Shown piece by piece: positions 16,508 to 24,727 of a stretch of DNA of 31,871 nucleotides. Below the pieces are notes generated by a model. The model worked only from the letters and a program-made list of their open reading frames with translations. It did not search any database and was not told where the DNA came from. This stretch comes from an uncultured Oxalobacteraceae bacterium (GTDB taxonomy: Bacteria; Pseudomonadota; Gammaproteobacteria; Burkholderiales; Burkholderiaceae): contig CAMLHI010000005.1 of assembly GCA_946479705.1 (NCBI GenBank), positions 1-31,871 of the forward strand, in the 5' to 3' direction. Within the stretch, counting starts at the first letter, position 1. Each line of letters opens with the position of its first letter. Both the position numbers and the translations under genes were made by a program.

Positions 16508-17095
16508 TCAGCGAGCAGCACCCGGCCACAGCGCAGGCGGCACGCTGCGCACGATTGCAGCGTGATTAAGATCGGTAACAATGTCGTAGTGGAATTGCGC
16601 GGCCAACTGGACCACGTTCATGCTCTCTAGATGGCCGGCCAGCGCGCCCTGGTCGCTGTACCAGCGTTGCGGCATGCGCCAGATGACAAACTGGTCGTCC
16701 TTGCAGCGCTCGCGCAGGAGCGCGGCGCACTGGCGCGCGAGCGCGTGCACGGCCAATGCGGCGGGCTGTGCCGCAGGGATGGGCGCTGTGGCCCCCATTT
16801 GCGCGCCGTGCATGGCGAGATACTGGGCAGCGCTGACACTGGCTTGGTCTACTCGGTCGCGGTGGAAATACCACATGTCCGACAACACTTCGGCCAGGAT
16901 ACTTGTCTCGTGGCACAGCACGTGGCTTTCGGTGGGCTTGACGGCGCTCCAGTAGGAAATGGCGCGGGCAACCTGCTCAAGCGTGAACCAGCGCAGCCCA
17001 GGCGCCGGCTGCGCCTCTGTGAGGGCATGGGTGGGTAGATCGGCAGCGAGCGTGGCGATGGCGGGCGCAGATGACGTGGCGGCGGCGATGTTCAT
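16508..17095 (-). CDS. Conserved-looking hypothetical protein downstream of the PRTRC operon
   Basis: 195 residues, cytoplasmic, no signal peptide. After an Ala-rich start it has LRWFTLEQVARAISYWSAVK, which reads like a helix-turn or wHTH-like segment. Next come ESHVLCHETSILAEVLSDMWYF, an Ala-rich helix with ALARQCAALLRERCKDD, and VIWRMPQRWYSDQG near the end. GAGGAG eight bases before the ATG (17095) supports the start. I do not recognise the family. It follows the PRTRC ThiF gene on the same strand after a gap of about 590 bases, with a hairpin and a broken small frame between, and so may be transcribed separately. It could be a plasmid-maintenance accessory; no function is proposed. Confidence 0.65.
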   Translation of the reverse strand: MNIAAATSSAPAIATLAADLPTHALTEAQPAPGLRWFTLEQVARAISYWSAVKPTESHVLCHETSILAEVLSDMWYFHRDRVDQASVSAAQYLAMHGAQMGATAPIPAAQPAALAVHALARQCAALLRERCKDDQFVIWRMPQRWYSDQGALAGHLESMNVVQLAAQFHYDIVTDLNHAAIVRSVPPALWPGAAR

Positions 17096-17464
17096 CTAGG
17101 ACTCCTCTGTGGCGGTCGGTGGCAGGATTAGTCCAGTGTACGCAGTCGGGCACGCGGCGCTAGCGCCCAGGTGCCGCTGCTCAGCAGCGGCCTACTCGCG
17201 CAGGCGCGCCGCACCTTTTTCCGGCACGGAATCGGAACCGAGCCTAGCCGAACTGTAGCAAGGCTCCTTGCGCTGGCGCAAAACGTGCAGTTATTGTGGA
17301 GTTTCAGGAGTGAAATTCCAGCGGTTTGCCGACGCAGCGCTAAACCGCCCTCACGATCATCAGGACGCCATGGCACCAGACGAAACGCATGGACCATTCG
17401 AGATAACCGGGGAAGCGGTAGGCGGGCGCGCCTTCCGGTACGCCGCTCAGGGTTGATGATCACG

Positions 17465-17637
17465 CTAGCCGTTTGGGCCAGATCGCGCGGCGCGCTGCAG
17501 CACCCCCGCCAGCATGGCTGGCGTCCAGGTTTCGCCATTACCTCGGCCAGACCATCGCGCGCCAGCCTCGTTTCCAGGCGCAGCGCGCCCTCCCGCACGG
17601 CGAGCTTGCCATCGGCGTTGAGTTGCACCACGCTCAT
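17465..17637 (-). pseudogene. Possible frameshifted small gene after PRTRC ThiF
   Basis: From the ATG at 17637 one frame reads MSVVQLNADGKLAVREGALR and continues ETRLARDGLAEVMAK in natural-looking protein. It then turns into Cys/Arg-rich nonsense. The neighbouring frame takes over at the same point as TWTPAMLAGVLQRAARSGPNG followed by a stop at 17465. A single-base indel near 17530 would join them into a protein of about 57 residues. It is also possible that only one frame is real. There is no clear ribosome binding site. Confidence 0.35.
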
Positions 17638-17652
17638 CGGAGCGCGGGTCAC

Positions 17653-17674
17653 GCCCGCCCAATGTCGGACGGGC
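17653..17674. terminator. Hairpin just after the PRTRC ThiF gene
   Basis: GCCCGCCC (17653-17660) pairs with GGACGGGC (17667-17674) over AATGTC with one mismatch. It lies 12 bases beyond the ThiF stop on the minus strand. No T-run follows, so it would be a weak terminator or an mRNA end-stabilising hairpin. Confidence 0.35.
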
Positions 17675-17685
17675 GGCGCGTCGGG

Positions 17686-18468
17686 CTACGCGACGTAGCC
17701 GTAGCGCGCCCACGCCTCTGGGTCCACCGGCAGCGCGGCGCTGCGCTTGTCGGCCATGTTGAAGATCACACCGTGCTGGAGCAGCCGCCCGTTGCTGAAC
17801 AGTTCGTAGAGCAACTGGGCGCCGTAGCGCACGGCTAGATCGTTGACAAATAGCCCTTGCGAACTGAGCGACATGCGCACCGAGCAGGATGGGCGGTTAT
17901 CTTCTGCGATCTTTGAATCGAGCAATTCGGGAAACAGTTCGGTGACGCAGGGCAGGCGCGGCCCAGCGCCCGGAGCCGGCTTGACGCCTTGCGGCTGCCC
18001 CAGCAAGGCCTGTCCGCTGCTTTCCTCGTTGCCGAGGTCGAGCCAGTAGAAGCAGCGTCCGCCGCAGCGCCATAGCGTATGGTGCAGCCATGCGCGCGCG
18101 GCGCGCGTGTCCACGCAGCTGATGAGGATATCCGGCGGGTTCCAGTCGTCGCAGGTCAGAAATGGTTGTAGGTGACTGGCGTGCGCGGTCCAGTTCAGTC
18201 CATAGAACTGGTTCAGGCGATGGACCGTGAGTTCGGCCTTGTTGTGGCCGACATCGGAGGGGCTGTAGACTTGCCGCCCTACGTTTGCCGGGGTGACGTG
18301 GCCGCCGTCGAAGGCACGCACGTGCAGGCCATGAGGGTGCCCGAGGGCTAGAAGCGCGACGTTGAGGCGCGCCAGCGCGGCGGCCATCTGCGCCCCAGCG
18401 CCGCCCACGCCGATCAGGTCGACGCGCACTCGTCTGGTCAGCAGAGAGCTATCGAGTATATGGTCCAT
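17686..18468 (-). CDS. PRTRC system ThiF-family (E1-like) protein
   Basis: E1-like adenylating enzyme of the plasmid-borne PRTRC system, predicted to activate the ubiquitin-like protein C. The 260-residue protein opens with an ATP-binding loop VDLIGVGGAGAQMAAALARL. It has the ThiF acidic strand VRAFDGGHVTPANVGRQ with downstream Asn and Arg, and a candidate thioester cysteine C195 in NRPSCSVRMS. The P-x-C-S context is the same as in the Cap2 E1 domain (LPACSDG) at the other end of the window. Additional cysteines (C135, C139, C174) might bind zinc. It starts 12 bases after the stop of protein A and is the last clear gene of the operon. Confidence 0.9.
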   Translation of the reverse strand: MDHILDSSLLTRRVRVDLIGVGGAGAQMAAALARLNVALLALGHPHGLHVRAFDGGHVTPANVGRQVYSPSDVGHNKAELTVHRLNQFYGLNWTAHASHLQPFLTCDDWNPPDILISCVDTRAARAWLHHTLWRCGGRCFYWLDLGNEESSGQALLGQPQGVKPAPGAGPRLPCVTELFPELLDSKIAEDNRPSCSVRMSLSSQGLFVNDLAVRYGAQLLYELFSNGRLLQHGVIFNMADKRSAALPVDPEAWARYGYVA

Positions 18469-18480
18469 GGCGCCCCTGCG

Positions 18481-19158
18481 TTATTGGATCGGGTCAGTAT
18501 CCGGGGTGAACAGAGCGCCGCAAGACACGCCCGCGCGCGTCCAGCGCCCCGAGCCACAAGGTTCGGTCAGCGGCACGAACAGGCCGTTCAGGCAAAGTCG
18601 GAACGAAAAGGCGAAGCGTTCACGGTCGAGCTGGCCGAATACCCCGGCCAGCACCACGCCCTGATCGTCGCGGTTGTCCTTGCCAGAAAAGATCGCCGGC
18701 AGCAGGCCATGGGTATGCAGGTCAACCACCCGCGACTGGCTGCGCGCCAGCGTGGGCCTGAGCGAATCCACCTTGGCCGGCCCATTCGCGAGCAGCGGGT
18801 GAATCCTCAGGTCGTATGCGCCGGTGGCGCTGTCGAGGACGATCGAACCGGCGATTTCATTGGGCAGCGCGGCGCGCCCCGCCGCCACGAAACGTTCGAT
18901 CAGCCGCTCAGGAATTGGGCCGCCGCGAAGGATGCCGCCTTGGGCGCAGACTTGGCCGAAAGGCATGCTCAATCCCTTCGGCGCAGGAGCGATGCGTTCG
19001 GTCCAATCGAGCCAATCGCGCCGCACCTGCAAAAATACGCCATTCGCGGCTATCAGAAGGCGCTCGCCATTGGCGTCCATCCCTGCGAGCGGGCCGAACA
19101 GAGGAACCGGCAGCACCGGCAGCTGGTTTTGCAAAAGCACGTCGCGCGGATCAAGCAT
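18481..19158 (-). CDS. PRTRC system protein A, JAMM/JAB-type peptidase
   Basis: Predicted zinc metallopeptidase that would process or remove the ubiquitin-like PRTRC C protein. Of 225 residues, the JAMM motif is complete: VVDLHTHGLLPAIFSGKD gives H148, H150, S158 and D161, and E101 in LPNEIAGSIVLD fits the upstream catalytic glutamate. The C-terminal lobe (FSFRLCLNGLFVPL) resembles PRTRC A proteins. The start at 19158 overlaps the end of the gene for protein B by eight bases, so the two are co-translated. Same chemistry as CBASS Cap3 but a clearly different protein (225 against 167 residues, motif in the C-terminal half). Confidence 0.88.
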   Translation of the reverse strand: MLDPRDVLLQNQLPVLPVPLFGPLAGMDANGERLLIAANGVFLQVRRDWLDWTERIAPAPKGLSMPFGQVCAQGGILRGGPIPERLIERFVAAGRAALPNEIAGSIVLDSATGAYDLRIHPLLANGPAKVDSLRPTLARSQSRVVDLHTHGLLPAIFSGKDNRDDQGVVLAGVFGQLDRERFAFSFRLCLNGLFVPLTEPCGSGRWTRAGVSCGALFTPDTDPIQ

Positions 19159-19873
19159 TGCCGCCTCCGATCAGGTCGCCCAAGGTAGCGGGTCCGGAGC
19201 CGCGCACCAGCACCCGTTCGGGGAAGGAGCGGAAGCGGCCACGCAGCATAGCTTTCCAGAAAGCCACGCAGCCGCCGTGGTAGGCGAGCTGCGACGTACC
19301 GTTCGGATGCGAGAAATAGCTGTCGAAGAACGCGTCCTCCCACAAGTCGATCACATCCGGTCCGCTGGTCCCCGGCATGCGCACAGTGCCAGCGCATACT
19401 TCGCCGTGATCAAAGACGTTGAAATACGGCGCGCGCCACAGCGGGGTAAACATGCTTGGGCGGGCGCGGCCTGCTACCGCCCATACCCGCAAGCTGCTGC
19501 CATCTGATTGGAACACGAGGCCCGGATGGGGGACGTTGGCGCTGCACCGGCCCGAACCGATATCGTCGCAGTGAAAATACACCGTGCGCGGACGCGGCGC
19601 GCGCCACCACAGCATGCGGTGCGCGGTCAGATGCAGCAGGCCGGCGGGCAGCAGGCCGGCGCGCTCGTGCGGCGCGCTCAAGCGCCGCGCCAGTTCGGCC
19701 ACTGCGCGCGTGGTCACGGGCTTGCCCGCGCCGATGCGCGCCTGCCCGCCCTCTCCGGTTACGGAGTGGACGGTCGCATGGACGCAACTTCCACGCTCAT
19801 AGAGCAGGATGGCGCGCGTGAGAGGAATTGGCGCGCTGCGCAGGCTGGTGATGGAAAATGTCGGCTCGGTCAT
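19151..19873 (-). CDS. PRTRC system protein B, E2-like
   Basis: 240 residues matching PRTRC protein B, a family grouped with prokaryotic E2-like (Prok-E2_D) proteins. Two parts support this. After LHLTAHRMLWWRAP comes a strand-rich core. The segment PLWRAPYFNVFDHGEVCAGT then places a cysteine (C160) in the same setting as the E2 cysteine of Cap2 (HVEEDGRVCLAT), followed by a proline. The C-terminal helix contains DLWEDAFFDSYFSHPNG. It would receive the ubiquitin-like protein from the ThiF E1. AAGGAG before ATG 19873 supports the start. The gene lies 33 bases after F and overlaps A by eight bases. Confidence 0.87.
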   Translation of the reverse strand: MTEPTFSITSLRSAPIPLTRAILLYERGSCVHATVHSVTGEGGQARIGAGKPVTTRAVAELARRLSAPHERAGLLPAGLLHLTAHRMLWWRAPRPRTVYFHCDDIGSGRCSANVPHPGLVFQSDGSSLRVWAVAGRARPSMFTPLWRAPYFNVFDHGEVCAGTVRMPGTSGPDVIDLWEDAFFDSYFSHPNGTSQLAYHGGCVAFWKAMLRGRFRSFPERVLVRGSGPATLGDLIGGGNA

Positions 19874-19906
19874 GGATTCTCCTTGCGTGGTTGTTTTGAC
19901 AGGCTT

Positions 19907-20926
19907 TTAGTATGGCTGGGCCACGACGGCGAGCAAGGCATCGACCGCGGCCACGACGCGCAGGCGCATCTCCATGGCTGCGCACCAGCGCCTCAGCTGC
20001 TCGGGGTGGTCGCGGTGCAGCAGCACGCGCCCGATGGCGTAGCAGCATTCGCCCTGCATTGCGTAGTTGTACATCTCGTCGAACACGCGCACTGTGGTGT
20101 CGGTTGGCCCTCGCCAACCGAACACCTTGGCGTACCCCACGAACTCCTGCCAATCCTCATCGTCTTCGCTGTCCGGACGCGGCATGCCAGGAAAATGAAC
20201 GGTGGCCATGCAGCCTTGCTCTTGCGCACGCCGCATTCGCGCCAACGCGTGGCGCAGATCGAGCAGTAGGCGCGCCGCACAGCCGGCCTCGTCAAGCTCG
20301 CTGGCCAGGCGCGCCAGTTGTGCGTCGTCCAGCGCCACGTGCCGTTGGCTATCACGCGCCCACAGCGGGACGGCTGCGTCGATGGCCGCACGGGTGACGA
20401 TGGCGGCGAGCAGTTCAGCGCGCTCTTGTGGGGTGTCGCTATGTTCGTCGAGCATGATGTGTTCGCTCTCTTCGCCGTACCATGAATCATTGATCAGATG
20501 TTCGACGGCATCGGACTGGCCCCACAGCGGCCAGACGTCTTGTAACAGCAGCTCGGACAGGACGCTGGCGCCCAGGCCGGCTACGGCCCCTTCGAGACGT
20601 TCCAGCACCGGTCCGATCAGCAACACCTCTTGGCCGAGTTCGCTCCATTCCAGTTCCAACACTTCATCGTCGGGCGCGTCGTGCCTGAGCATGATCGCCG
20701 GACATAGCAGCCTGAGCGGACCGAGAGTTCCGCGCAGCCAGCGTTGCAGCGCCCGCTCACACACGTCCAGCGGCGACACGGCGGTAGACAGTTCGCGCGG
20801 CACGTCGATCTCGCTCACGCACCCGGCCGCGATGATATATTCGGCCAACTTCCCTTCGCTGCACTGCGCGCGCAGCGCCAGCGGAATGGCTGCGGACAGC
20901 CGGGGCAGCGCGAGCGTGCCGTTCAT
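19907..20926 (-). CDS. PRTRC system protein F
   Basis: 339-residue, mostly helical, acidic protein matching PRTRC protein F by operon position, length and general pattern (start MNGTLALPRLSAAIPLALRA, mid-section LERLEGAVAGLGASVLSELL). The family is linked to prokaryotic ubiquitin-like operons, but its biochemical role is not established to my knowledge. It has no membrane segment, signal peptide or nucleotide-binding loop that I can see. Several runs of acidic residues (DSEDDEDWQEF) suggest a protein-protein adaptor. Its ATG (20926) overlaps the stop of gene C as ATGA, which ties its synthesis to that of the ubiquitin-like protein. Confidence 0.82.
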   Translation of the reverse strand: MNGTLALPRLSAAIPLALRAQCSEGKLAEYIIAAGCVSEIDVPRELSTAVSPLDVCERALQRWLRGTLGPLRLLCPAIMLRHDAPDDEVLELEWSELGQEVLLIGPVLERLEGAVAGLGASVLSELLLQDVWPLWGQSDAVEHLINDSWYGEESEHIMLDEHSDTPQERAELLAAIVTRAAIDAAVPLWARDSQRHVALDDAQLARLASELDEAGCAARLLLDLRHALARMRRAQEQGCMATVHFPGMPRPDSEDDEDWQEFVGYAKVFGWRGPTDTTVRVFDEMYNYAMQGECCYAIGRVLLHRDHPEQLRRWCAAMEMRLRVVAAVDALLAVVAQPY

Positions 20927-21324
20927 GGCAGCGGCGCCAGTAGGCTCGGCGGACAGGGGCGCCGCTGCGCCCCCTCCCCTGCTTCGCGCGCCAATTCGAC
21001 CAGCGCTTGGGCCGCTTTCATGCTGTCGGGAGCGCGCAGCGCCTCCGCCAAACGCATGGACGGGTCATTCAAGTTTTGCTGTGCCCGCACCAACCGACGC
21101 AGCGCGGCAACGCGCCGTCCCGCCTTGGTGCCCACCGCACGGCGGAATTCGTAGTGCTGCACGCCGTTGATGAGTTCGCCTGTGACCAGTTCGGCGTTGG
21201 TCAGCTCGGGATACATGACGGCATATACTTGGCGCGACTGCTCGATTGTGGCGCCGGGCAATTCGGCAAGCCGTACGCCGTTGTAGCGCAGTTCGCGGCG
21301 CATTGGTTCAATAGTGATGGCCAT
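20923..21324 (-). CDS. PRTRC system protein C, ubiquitin-like (Prok_Ub) with a C-terminal extension
   Basis: The presumed ubiquitin-like modifier of the operon. Residues 1-69 fit the compact PRTRC C domain: MAITIEPMRRELRYNG, then AELPGATIEQSRQVYAVMYP and YEFRRAVGTKAG. Family members as I know them end at about this point, in GTKG. Here the chain continues for 64 residues with a helical Arg/Ala-rich part (RRVAALRRLVRAQQNLND) and a Pro-rich end. The extension could be a propeptide cut by the JAMM peptidase A to expose a glycine, a fused helical domain, or the result of a lost stop codon. The protein starts eight bases after gene E ends and shares an ATGA overlap with F. Confidence 0.85.
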   Translation of the reverse strand: MAITIEPMRRELRYNGVRLAELPGATIEQSRQVYAVMYPELTNAELVTGELINGVQHYEFRRAVGTKAGRRVAALRRLVRAQQNLNDPSMRLAEALRAPDSMKAAQALVELAREAGEGAQRRPCPPSLLAPLP

Positions 21325-21332
21325 GGCTTCCC

Positions 21333-21848
21333 CTAATTTCCGAACAGGCTAAATTGTGTCGCGCCGCGCGCCGCGTTGGGGGCCGGCAATGGCTCAGGTC
21401 GGTGCATCACCTTGGAGGCGTCGGCCGGGACAGTGGTGTTGGAGAAATCGCCGATGTTGGTGGTGCAAGTATTCACATCGTCCCCATCTACATCGCTGCG
21501 CGGCAAACCGGCCGGTGCAGGCGCGGCGGCCGATCCAGTGCGCGCGGACCGCTTTGCCGCCGCGCTTCGCGCCTTCGACGCTGTCTTCTCTAGGGCCTTA
21601 GCCGACTGCTGCGCCTGTTCCAGCAGAGGCACGCAGACGCTGGTATAGGTGCGCAGCGCCGTGACGAAATCGACATCGAACTCCTCCGGAGTGGCGCACA
21701 TTTGGAGCGGCTCGGCCAATTGCGGCACGGTCCCGTCGCCAGCGGCCAACGGCGTCACGCATAGCGTCAGCCTGCCAGTGGCTGGATCGGCCGAGACCAG
21801 CAACGACAGGCGGGTGGTGCAGGCGAAATCGTACAGTTGTCTGAACAT
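21333..21848 (-). CDS. PRTRC system protein E
   Basis: 171 residues, first gene of the operon in this window. The N-terminal 90 residues form a small strand-rich domain (MFRQLYDFACTTRLSLLVSA, then RLTLCVTPLAAGDG and ATPEEFDVDFVTAL) typical of PRTRC protein E. The rest is a coiled-coil-like Lys/Ala helix (AQQSAKALEKTASKARSA) and a disordered tail ending in TQFSLFGN. Function is not established. AGGAA seven bases before ATG 21848 supports the start. In many PRTRC clusters a ParB-family gene stands nearby; none is recognised in the next kilobase upstream. Confidence 0.83.
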   Translation of the reverse strand: MFRQLYDFACTTRLSLLVSADPATGRLTLCVTPLAAGDGTVPQLAEPLQMCATPEEFDVDFVTALRTYTSVCVPLLEQAQQSAKALEKTASKARSAAAKRSARTGSAAAPAPAGLPRSDVDGDDVNTCTTNIGDFSNTTVPADASKVMHRPEPLPAPNAARGATQFSLFGN

Positions 21849-21880
21849 AATGGGTTCCTGTGTGGTGAGGGACTAAGACC

Positions 21881-21908
21881 AGCATACGCTTGCGCGGCGC
21901 ACCGTCCA
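21881..21908 (-). promoter_or_regulatory. Candidate promoter of the PRTRC operon
   Basis: On the minus strand TGGACG (21903-21908) is followed after 16 bases by TATGCT (21881-21886), 33 bases upstream of the first PRTRC gene. Moderate match to the sigma-70 consensus. Confidence 0.35.
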
Positions 21909-22898
21909 GTGCGCACCGCGCAGGCCCGGAGTCGGGCCGCTACGGCGTGCTCGCACCACACATAGCCAGCAACTGCATGGATTTGACGGCATATGGCGGT
22001 TGCATCAAGGATCGCGACAGCCAGGCGCGCCATTGCGCTTGGCAATTTTCAACCTTGGGCTGAACACGCGTACTAGACCTGTCGAGATGGGCCAAGCCAC
22101 TCAAAGCCGTCCTTACTAGGCAGCGGCGCTATGTTCGACGGGCGGGACGATCCCGTTGGTGTTGGAAACAACCGTAGCTTGCGCGCGGCCACGTTGGTCG
22201 CAGCGATTAGCTTAGCGTAGGCTGATCGGCGCTTCCCTATGCTGTAGTCCGCGACGGCCCAGACTGGCGCGAGCAAAATGCCCCCCAGGTCCATCCCGGC
22301 ATCCCGGTGGGAGGGCGGCGGCAGGCGCTGCGCAGCAGTTGGCAGTACCGGTCACAAAATAACTTTCGGGCGACAATGGAGCGACAGCGGCCACTTTAGT
22401 TGGGCCGTCGCGGCGCCGTCGCGTCCAGAATTATCTTCGGACCCCGGCTCGCGCGCGTCCCATGGGGCGGGCGTGGGCGCCGGGCGAGCCGGCCCGCGCC
22501 TTGACGGCACGGGCGCGCTTTCATAAAGTCGACTTCGGCAGAAGCTAGCCCTGCCCGTACTCCCTTCGGCAAGCAGACCTGATCCACCAATGCGCGCCTG
22601 CGTGCGCGCTGCCAACACCAGTTACCGGCGCGCGCAAAGCGCTTAGGAGACGCCGGCGCCGCGCGCGCCCTGCGCCTCCCAAGCCGCTTTTCACGACGGT
22701 TCAGCTGGCATCCGTCGGCGGTATCCCACCGCCCTATCTCGCCAGCACCCACGTCTATTCATGCTGCCGCGCACCTGCGCGCCCGCCCCGCCGCCCGCTC
22801 CCGCGCGCCGCCATTTCCACTGGCTGTCTTTTTCTCCTGGAAGTCCCATCCGGCCGCGCCATTGAAGTTCCCCCCTTGCTCGAGAAAGGAGTAACACT
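21909..22898. other. Divergent intergenic region, no convincing gene
   Basis: About 1 kb between the PRTRC operon and the divergent nucleotidyltransferase-like gene. Short frames exist, for example 22073-22294 on the minus strand (MDLGGILLAPVWAVADYSIG), but none has a ribosome binding site or a known motif. A weak promoter pattern, TTGACG (22501-22506), 17 bases, TAAAGT (22524-22529), points toward the gene at 22899. A plasmid control or origin function is possible but not shown. Confidence 0.4.
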
Positions 22899-24635
22899 AT
22901 GAATGACATTTTGCTCGCCGATCATGACCCTCTGCACGACGATCGCGACGGCCAGCTCGGCCGCCGTGTATTGTGCGCTCTGCAATCCTACGCCGCCGCG
23001 CACGGCCAGTATCTTCCCGCCCACGGGCTCGTTATTGGCGACGCCGTGCTGGCCGCCTTACGCGGCGACAGCACCGCCAGCCTGCGGCCGGGAGCCAACA
23101 TCGACATCGTCGTTCCGCTTCACGGACCGAACGCCTTGCCCGCGCCGGCACGTGGTGCCGGCATGCACGAGGAACAGGCGATCGAACGCCATCCGTTAGG
23201 TGCGGCCGTGCGATGGCGCGACGGCATCTTTGACATCGCCGCCTTCGCCTGGCCCCCCTTGCCGTTAGCCCTGCTCAACGATCTCGATCTGAACTGCGTG
23301 CAAGTGGGTCTCGATCTGGCCAGCGGCCGCCTGCACGCTACGCCAGCATTTCGCCGTTTCTGGCGCAACCGTCAGGCCGAGATCGTCAATCTGACCACGC
23401 CGCCGGCGTCGCTGCTGCGCTACGCCCTCATCTGCGAGCTCGGTTACGGCGGTGACAGCGCGCGCATGATTGAATTGGTCGGCGCCGCCCTGGCGTATCA
23501 GCAATGGCCCTTCGATGCGCCGTTCTGGACCGTGCCGGCTGCCGATGCCGCCCTGTTGGAGCGCTACTACCCGGTCTTGCGCGACTGGGTCAGCAAGGGC
23601 CGGGCGGGTCAGCGTGGCGAACTGGTGACGTTGCGCTGCCGCCGGGCTCTTCCCGGGCACACGACGCCGCCCCTGTGCGGGATCGATCCAAGGCTGCTCA
23701 AACTGCATCCCGGCACCGCGCGGCGCATGCTGCCGCTGATCGTGGCGGCGTTGCACCAGCCTAATCTCGCGCAGCAGAGGACTGCCGCGACCATGATCGA
23801 GCGCGACGGCGGTTGCAGCCCGCTAATGGCACTGTGGCAGCAGCACGGCGAGGGCTTTATCGATTGCCCAATGGGGCGCTCGCGATTGGCCCGGATCGAG
23901 CGCGTGATCGTGCGGCGCGGTCTGCGGCGCGTGCTGCCGTGTACCACCCTTAGCGCGCTGGCGACCTGGATCGACAGCGTCGATAGCGAGGCGGCGCGGC
24001 GCGGACAGTGGGTCTATGAAGTGCTGCGCGACCAGCCCGATGTATGCCGCGCCGGGCCCGCCCTGGCCAGTCTACTCGACGTGCAGGAAGCGACGCTACG
24101 CCATCCTCTGTGCGTACCCGCTTTGCCGCCACTGGTGATCGGCGCGTTTCGGTTCACTCAGCTGTGCAGCCAGTTCGAACTGATCGAACAGGCGCGCTGG
24201 ACCCGTCGCTGCGTCGGAGCGCGGGCCGAGCCAGAGCTGGTGCAGCAGGGCCGGCTGCGGATCGTGGCCATGCGTACCGAGGGCGGCCAGCCCGGCTACA
24301 CGCTGACGCTCGACACGGGATCCTGGCGCATCAGCCAGCTTCTCGCGCTCGAACGCAGCGCCGTCCCCCCTGCTGCTTGGCGCGCCGCCGTCGTCTATCT
24401 CGGCTGCACTGTGCTGGGCGAGATGATCGGAGCGGGCGCCGCCGTCGCGCTGGCGCACCGATGGCCCGGTGCGGCTGCCCTTGCCGGGGCTGCCCTTGCC
24501 GGGGCTGCCCTGGGCGCGGCACAACGGTGCGCGCGCCGTCTTGCGGCGAGATTCGTTGTGCCGAACGCTGCGTCGCGCTGGCGTGCCAAGCTGGCGGCCG
24601 GCCGGACCCAGATCGGTCTGGACCGCCCCCGCTAG
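22899..24635 (+). CDS. Nucleotidyltransferase-like plasmid protein, unknown substrate
   Basis: 578 residues. The N-terminal part has the layout of a minimal or poly(A)-polymerase-type nucleotidyltransferase. HGLVIGDAVLAALRGDS is followed by ASLRPGANIDIVVPLHG, where N-I-D replaces the usual D-x-D, and later LALLNDLDLNCVQVGLDL resembles the third strand of such proteins. The missing first aspartate makes catalytic activity doubtful. The remaining 400 residues are helical; several Cys and His residues are scattered without a clear zinc motif. Near the C-terminus an Ala/Gly-rich stretch contains a tandem LAGAA repeat. AAAGGAG eight bases before ATG 22899 supports the start. The gene is divergent from the PRTRC operon and heads a plus-strand group of two or three genes. 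The family name is uncertain; the gene itself is clear. Confidence 0.72.
   Translation: MNDILLADHDPLHDDRDGQLGRRVLCALQSYAAAHGQYLPAHGLVIGDAVLAALRGDSTASLRPGANIDIVVPLHGPNALPAPARGAGMHEEQAIERHPLGAAVRWRDGIFDIAAFAWPPLPLALLNDLDLNCVQVGLDLASGRLHATPAFRRFWRNRQAEIVNLTTPPASLLRYALICELGYGGDSARMIELVGAALAYQQWPFDAPFWTVPAADAALLERYYPVLRDWVSKGRAGQRGELVTLRCRRALPGHTTPPLCGIDPRLLKLHPGTARRMLPLIVAALHQPNLAQQRTAATMIERDGGCSPLMALWQQHGEGFIDCPMGRSRLARIERVIVRRGLRRVLPCTTLSALATWIDSVDSEAARRGQWVYEVLRDQPDVCRAGPALASLLDVQEATLRHPLCVPALPPLVIGAFRFTQLCSQFELIEQARWTRRCVGARAEPELVQQGRLRIVAMRTEGGQPGYTLTLDTGSWRISQLLALERSAVPPAAWRAAVVYLGCTVLGEMIGAGAAVALAHRWPGAAALAGAALAGAALGAAQRCARRLAARFVVPNAASRWRAKLAAGRTQIGLDRPR
24473..24511 (+). repeat. 15-bp tandem repeat in the nucleotidyltransferase-like gene
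   Basis: The unit GGCTGCCCTTGCCGG occurs at 24473-24487 and 24488-24502, with a partial third copy after it. It encodes repeated LAGAA. The unit is a multiple of three, so copy-number changes would keep the frame. Confidence 0.75.
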
Positions 24636-24727
24636 CGTTGCTATGCCGTACGCCACCCGCGGCGCCACGGCGTTTCGTGGCCGGCGCTGCCGGCCTGCCC
24701 CTTCTTACTTGACTTGAGGAGAACGAA

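Noticed and set aside
18481..19158. PRTRC A and ThiF as a second CBASS Cap2/Cap3 pair
   Set aside because: ThiF here lacks an E2 domain, there is no adjacent CD-NTase, and the operon order E-C-F-B-A-ThiF is that of PRTRC.
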